Assembly (NCBI RefSeq): GCF_001425865.1
Contig: NZ_LMDS01000004.1
Span: 1,249,589-1,313,588 of the forward strand
DNA: 64,000 nucleotides
DNA from: Rhizobacter sp. Root404
Lineage (GTDB): Bacteria; Pseudomonadota; Gammaproteobacteria; Burkholderiales; Burkholderiaceae_C
Direction: 5' to 3'
In this document: piece by piece, positions 61,553 to 64,000 of the stretch
Layout of the letters: each line of letters starts with the position of its first letter
How positions within the stretch are numbered: the stretch's first letter is position 1
Notes under the pieces: model-generated
The model's database searches: none
The model's input: the letters and a program-made list of their open reading frames with translations, nothing else
Told to the model about the DNA's origin: nothing
Position numbers and translations under genes: made by a program

Positions 61553-63697
61553 CTACTGACAGTTTGCCGGCAAGGCAAAGGACTCAGTGATGGTCACCGC
61601 TCCCCGGCGGCCGACCACGCCCTTGGCTCCCACGCCGATGCCGCTTCCAGCGAAGCCGCGCCAGATCAGGCATTCGCGTCCCGAACCGGCGACCGCCTGC
61701 AGCATGCCGTCGCGCATGTTTTCAAACGTCGGAGTAGCCGGCGTGTAATTCATGCCGTTGACGAAGTCAGCGTGGAGCGCTTCCTCCGTAAGTCCGAGGG
61801 AGCGGTATTGGACGAGAACACGCCACATCGCTCCAGCGTAGATTTCACCGTCGTCATGCACTTCCGCACCGGTGACCGACTTGTACGTCAGCGGGTAGCC
61901 GTTGTAGGGATACCGGCGGATGCCTGCAGGGTTGCTGAACGCGTACTCGCCCATGATGTCGTCTTTGTTCATGAGGAAGGCATTCACGTCTGATGCGCCT
62001 TCGCCAATTGCGCCTGCCAGCGGCCCGCTCATGCCGCCGATCATTCGCCACGTAAGGCCGTGACCGTACTCGTGGAAGACGATGTCGCTGTCGATGTCTC
62101 CATCAATCTGGAGCGGGACCACGGAGTTCTTGCGCAGCGCAGCCTGTTGATTGACTGCCGCCTTGATTGCCGCCCCGTCCGCGGCGCTGACCATGCCCGA
62201 CGAGATCCGGACCTTCCCGGAGGTCCCGCCCGGAGCGGACGCCTTTCCAGGCACGTTGTTGACGATGACTACGGCGACGGCTCCAGCCTTTTGCGCGTTC
62301 AGCACCTTCACGGTGAAGTCGCAGGCGCCGCGATCGACAACCGCAATCTTTCCGGCAAGCGACACCGTAGACACCTCGCAAGCGTCAGAGGAGACACCCG
62401 TTCCATCGTTGTAGAGGGCTAAAGGTGCAGGCGTTCCGCTCTGCGGCAGGACCGGGCCGAACGAAGAGCTGTAAAGGCCGTAGTCGGTCGTACTGACGCG
62501 AACAAAACCAGACGGTGCGTCTCCAGTCCACAGATACATCTGCATCCGAGGAGATTGCCCGTCATTCGGAGTTGCGAAGTTCGCGTTGTCGGTACCGCTC
62601 CCGTCCTGTGCTTCAGCCAGAACAGGGTCGTTCCCAGACCCGCCCTTGGCGAAGTTGTTGACTTGGAAATTTCCGTTCTCTTCGTTGAATCCATATGCGT
62701 AGAGCACGTCATGCATGACATTGCTCAGATAGAACAGGTTCTGTACGGCGACGGCTCTATTGCCGGTCGTACTGGGCGCCGCCGCCAGGTCTGCGCCAGT
62801 GAGGAAGTTGCCACCGCTCACCGCCTGCCCTCCCGCGTCGGGAGTGTTGCTCGCGTCGGCGTCGAGATAGGCGCTTGCGTTGTTCCCTTTGATGTTGATC
62901 GTCGTTTGCGCGCCGCTCAACCAGCCACTCGGTGATACGGCATTGCCCGCGCCGGGCCCGGTGACCGTGGACTGACCACCCTGCAGAGGGCTCTTCGCGA
63001 ACACGTTGTAGCTGTCAGAGTTCGTCCGTGACTCCACATGCAGAATCCGTCCATCGCTTGCGCTGACCAGCGTGTAATGCAGTTGGTTGTCTCCCCTGCT
63101 CCAGGTCTGCACGAGCCAACCTCTGGTCATCGTTCCGTCGTCCAACGGCACAGCCACGGCCTTTACGGTGGGCGAGCTCCAAAAGTACTGACTTGCGCTA
63201 AAGGTGACGGTGTCTGCATTGGCATTCTGGCGGCTGAAGGCATTCGGCGCCGACGGATGGAGAGACTTCACTACGCTAGTCAGTGCCTGCGCGGCGTCCA
63301 CCTTCGCGGCTGGCAGACTGACGTTGCTGACAGGTGCCAAGTGATCAATCAAATGCACGAGGTCGCCGTTTCGGTCGAAAGCTGCTTTCGCATAGGCCCC
63401 GTAAACCGACAGGCCATCAACGTTCTGCTCGAGGCGAACGTGCGTAACGCCGTTCCGGCCCACTCGGGCCTCGACTTGTCGAGTTGCCGCCATCGTTCGG
63501 GCATCCCGCCCGCGCGTCGCCAATACCGTTGCAACCGTTTGAGCTTGGGACTGACCGCGCGAGCTTGCCAGTGCGCGACCGCCTTCGGCGTGGACCATCG
63601 CAGCAGAGCCTGCCTCGTAGGACGCTTGGGCCCACGCACCTTGGACGGCAATTGCGAGTGCCGTAGCCATCAGCGGGATATGAAATCGAGCGCGCAT
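61553..63697 (-). CDS. M36-family (fungalysin-type) secreted metallopeptidase with PA domain
   Basis: A 714-residue peptidase. A signal peptide (MRARFHIPLMATALAIAVQG) is followed by a FTP-type propeptide (THVRLEQNVDGLSVYGAYAKAAFD). The catalytic region has the zinc motif HEYGH with His542, Glu543 and His546, and the third ligand Glu566 in GAIGEGASD. A PA domain (KIAVVDRGACDFTVKVLNAQKAGAVAVVIVNN) is inserted before the active site. It ends with T-E-S-F-A-L-P-A-N-C-Q. The Met at 63697 is chosen over the frame extension to 63889. Probably secreted for extracellular protein breakdown. Confidence 0.92.
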   Translation of the reverse strand: MRARFHIPLMATALAIAVQGAWAQASYEAGSAAMVHAEGGRALASSRGQSQAQTVATVLATRGRDARTMAATRQVEARVGRNGVTHVRLEQNVDGLSVYGAYAKAAFDRNGDLVHLIDHLAPVSNVSLPAAKVDAAQALTSVVKSLHPSAPNAFSRQNANADTVTFSASQYFWSSPTVKAVAVPLDDGTMTRGWLVQTWSRGDNQLHYTLVSASDGRILHVESRTNSDSYNVFAKSPLQGGQSTVTGPGAGNAVSPSGWLSGAQTTINIKGNNASAYLDADASNTPDAGGQAVSGGNFLTGADLAAAPSTTGNRAVAVQNLFYLSNVMHDVLYAYGFNEENGNFQVNNFAKGGSGNDPVLAEAQDGSGTDNANFATPNDGQSPRMQMYLWTGDAPSGFVRVSTTDYGLYSSSFGPVLPQSGTPAPLALYNDGTGVSSDACEVSTVSLAGKIAVVDRGACDFTVKVLNAQKAGAVAVVIVNNVPGKASAPGGTSGKVRISSGMVSAADGAAIKAAVNQQAALRKNSVVPLQIDGDIDSDIVFHEYGHGLTWRMIGGMSGPLAGAIGEGASDVNAFLMNKDDIMGEYAFSNPAGIRRYPYNGYPLTYKSVTGAEVHDDGEIYAGAMWRVLVQYRSLGLTEEALHADFVNGMNYTPATPTFENMRDGMLQAVAGSGRECLIWRGFAGSGIGVGAKGVVGRRGAVTITESFALPANCQ

Positions 63698-63897
63698 ATA
63701 TATACGTTCCTTACGGTTGTCGGTGCCGCATCTTGCTGCGTCGGGGTTGTGATGGCAAGCGGGAAAGGACGCAATGGTCCCCTCGGTAAGGGGGATCGAT
63801 TTAAATCGGTCACCAGGACGCGCCCGTTGAGAGTCTTCACGTGTCCGGACAGCACGGATCCTCATCCAGGTGGCTAAAAACGCGCGCATTACGAGTC

Positions 63898-64000
63898 ATG
63901 GATACAGAAAGCCTCTACCGCGAGCTTCGAGCGGATCTCACTGACATCCCTCGCAACGCCGACCGGGCCGCGAGCCTTCAGGAACTAGAGCGTGCCTTCT
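63898..64000 (+). CDS. Start of an unknown gene, cut by the window edge
   Basis: An ATG at 63898 opens a frame that continues past the right edge: MDTESLYRELRADLTDIP, a charged helical beginning. It is divergent from the M36 peptidase gene with about 200 bases between starts. Too short to identify. Confidence 0.5.
   Translation, partial: MDTESLYRELRADLTDIPRNADRAASLQELERAF

Overview
The window is about 64 kb of moderately GC-rich DNA (mostly around 57-60% by eye). It reads as a chromosome segment of a betaproteobacterium, probably Burkholderiales and most like Comamonadaceae. The reasons are the orphan periplasmic binding proteins including a Bug/TctC-type one, the DUF3303 and DUF1737 small proteins, a GcvA-like LysR regulator, and the style of the secreted hypothetical proteins. 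I found no rRNA, tRNA or CRISPR array.

Region 1 (1-17.4 kb) is an accessory metabolic stretch, largely on the minus strand. It holds a cut-off PhzF-like protein, a DadA-like oxidoreductase and two tandem hotdog thioesterases, with a perfect 12-5-12 palindrome upstream. It continues with EamA exporters, two ABC-type binding proteins without permeases, a methyltransferase next to a PEP-mutase/isocitrate-lyase-type enzyme, and a TrmB-like regulator divergent from a RidA-like/MFS pair. It also has a translationally coupled operon (CmcJ/NvfI-like oxygenase, DsbA-fold isomerase, EamA exporter) and a HisC aminotransferase.

Region 2 (17.8-24.9 kb) has a DUF3303 protein, an IS3-family element with 4-bp target duplications and a broken orfA, a coiled-coil HTH regulator, another ABC-type binding protein, a Crp/Fnr regulator and a CaiB-type CoA transferase. 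Region 3 (25.0-29.2 kb) is a compact operon (Bug binding protein, chorismate-binding enzyme, TIM-barrel isomerase) divergent from a LysR regulator. Downstream, on the same strand, lie the CoA transferase and the Crp/Fnr gene.

Region 4 (30.2-35.5 kb) is clearly richer in GC than its flanks. It encodes a DAB inorganic-carbon accumulation module: dabB, dabA and a divergent LysR regulator. Region 5 (35.6-49.1 kb) is mixed: a degenerate receiver domain, LysE exporter, small proteins including DUF1737, a cysteine hydrolase, a chemoreceptor, GC-rich cysM, GNAT, epoxide hydrolase, several hypothetical proteins, and the panB-panC pair for pantothenate.

Region 6 (49.8-64 kb) is a variable region. It has an orphan IS607-type serine recombinase, a five-unit 22-bp tandem array, two secreted proteins sharing a 40-residue motif, and a large trypsin-like protease. 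It also has a lipoprotein, a restriction-endonuclease-like protein paired with a CbbX/SpoVK-type AAA+ ATPase, and an M36 metallopeptidase whose 3' end plus terminator-like hairpin is partly duplicated 8 kb away. The best candidates for undescribed biology are the nuclease-like/AAA+ pair, the chorismate-binding operon and the CmcJ-like operon.
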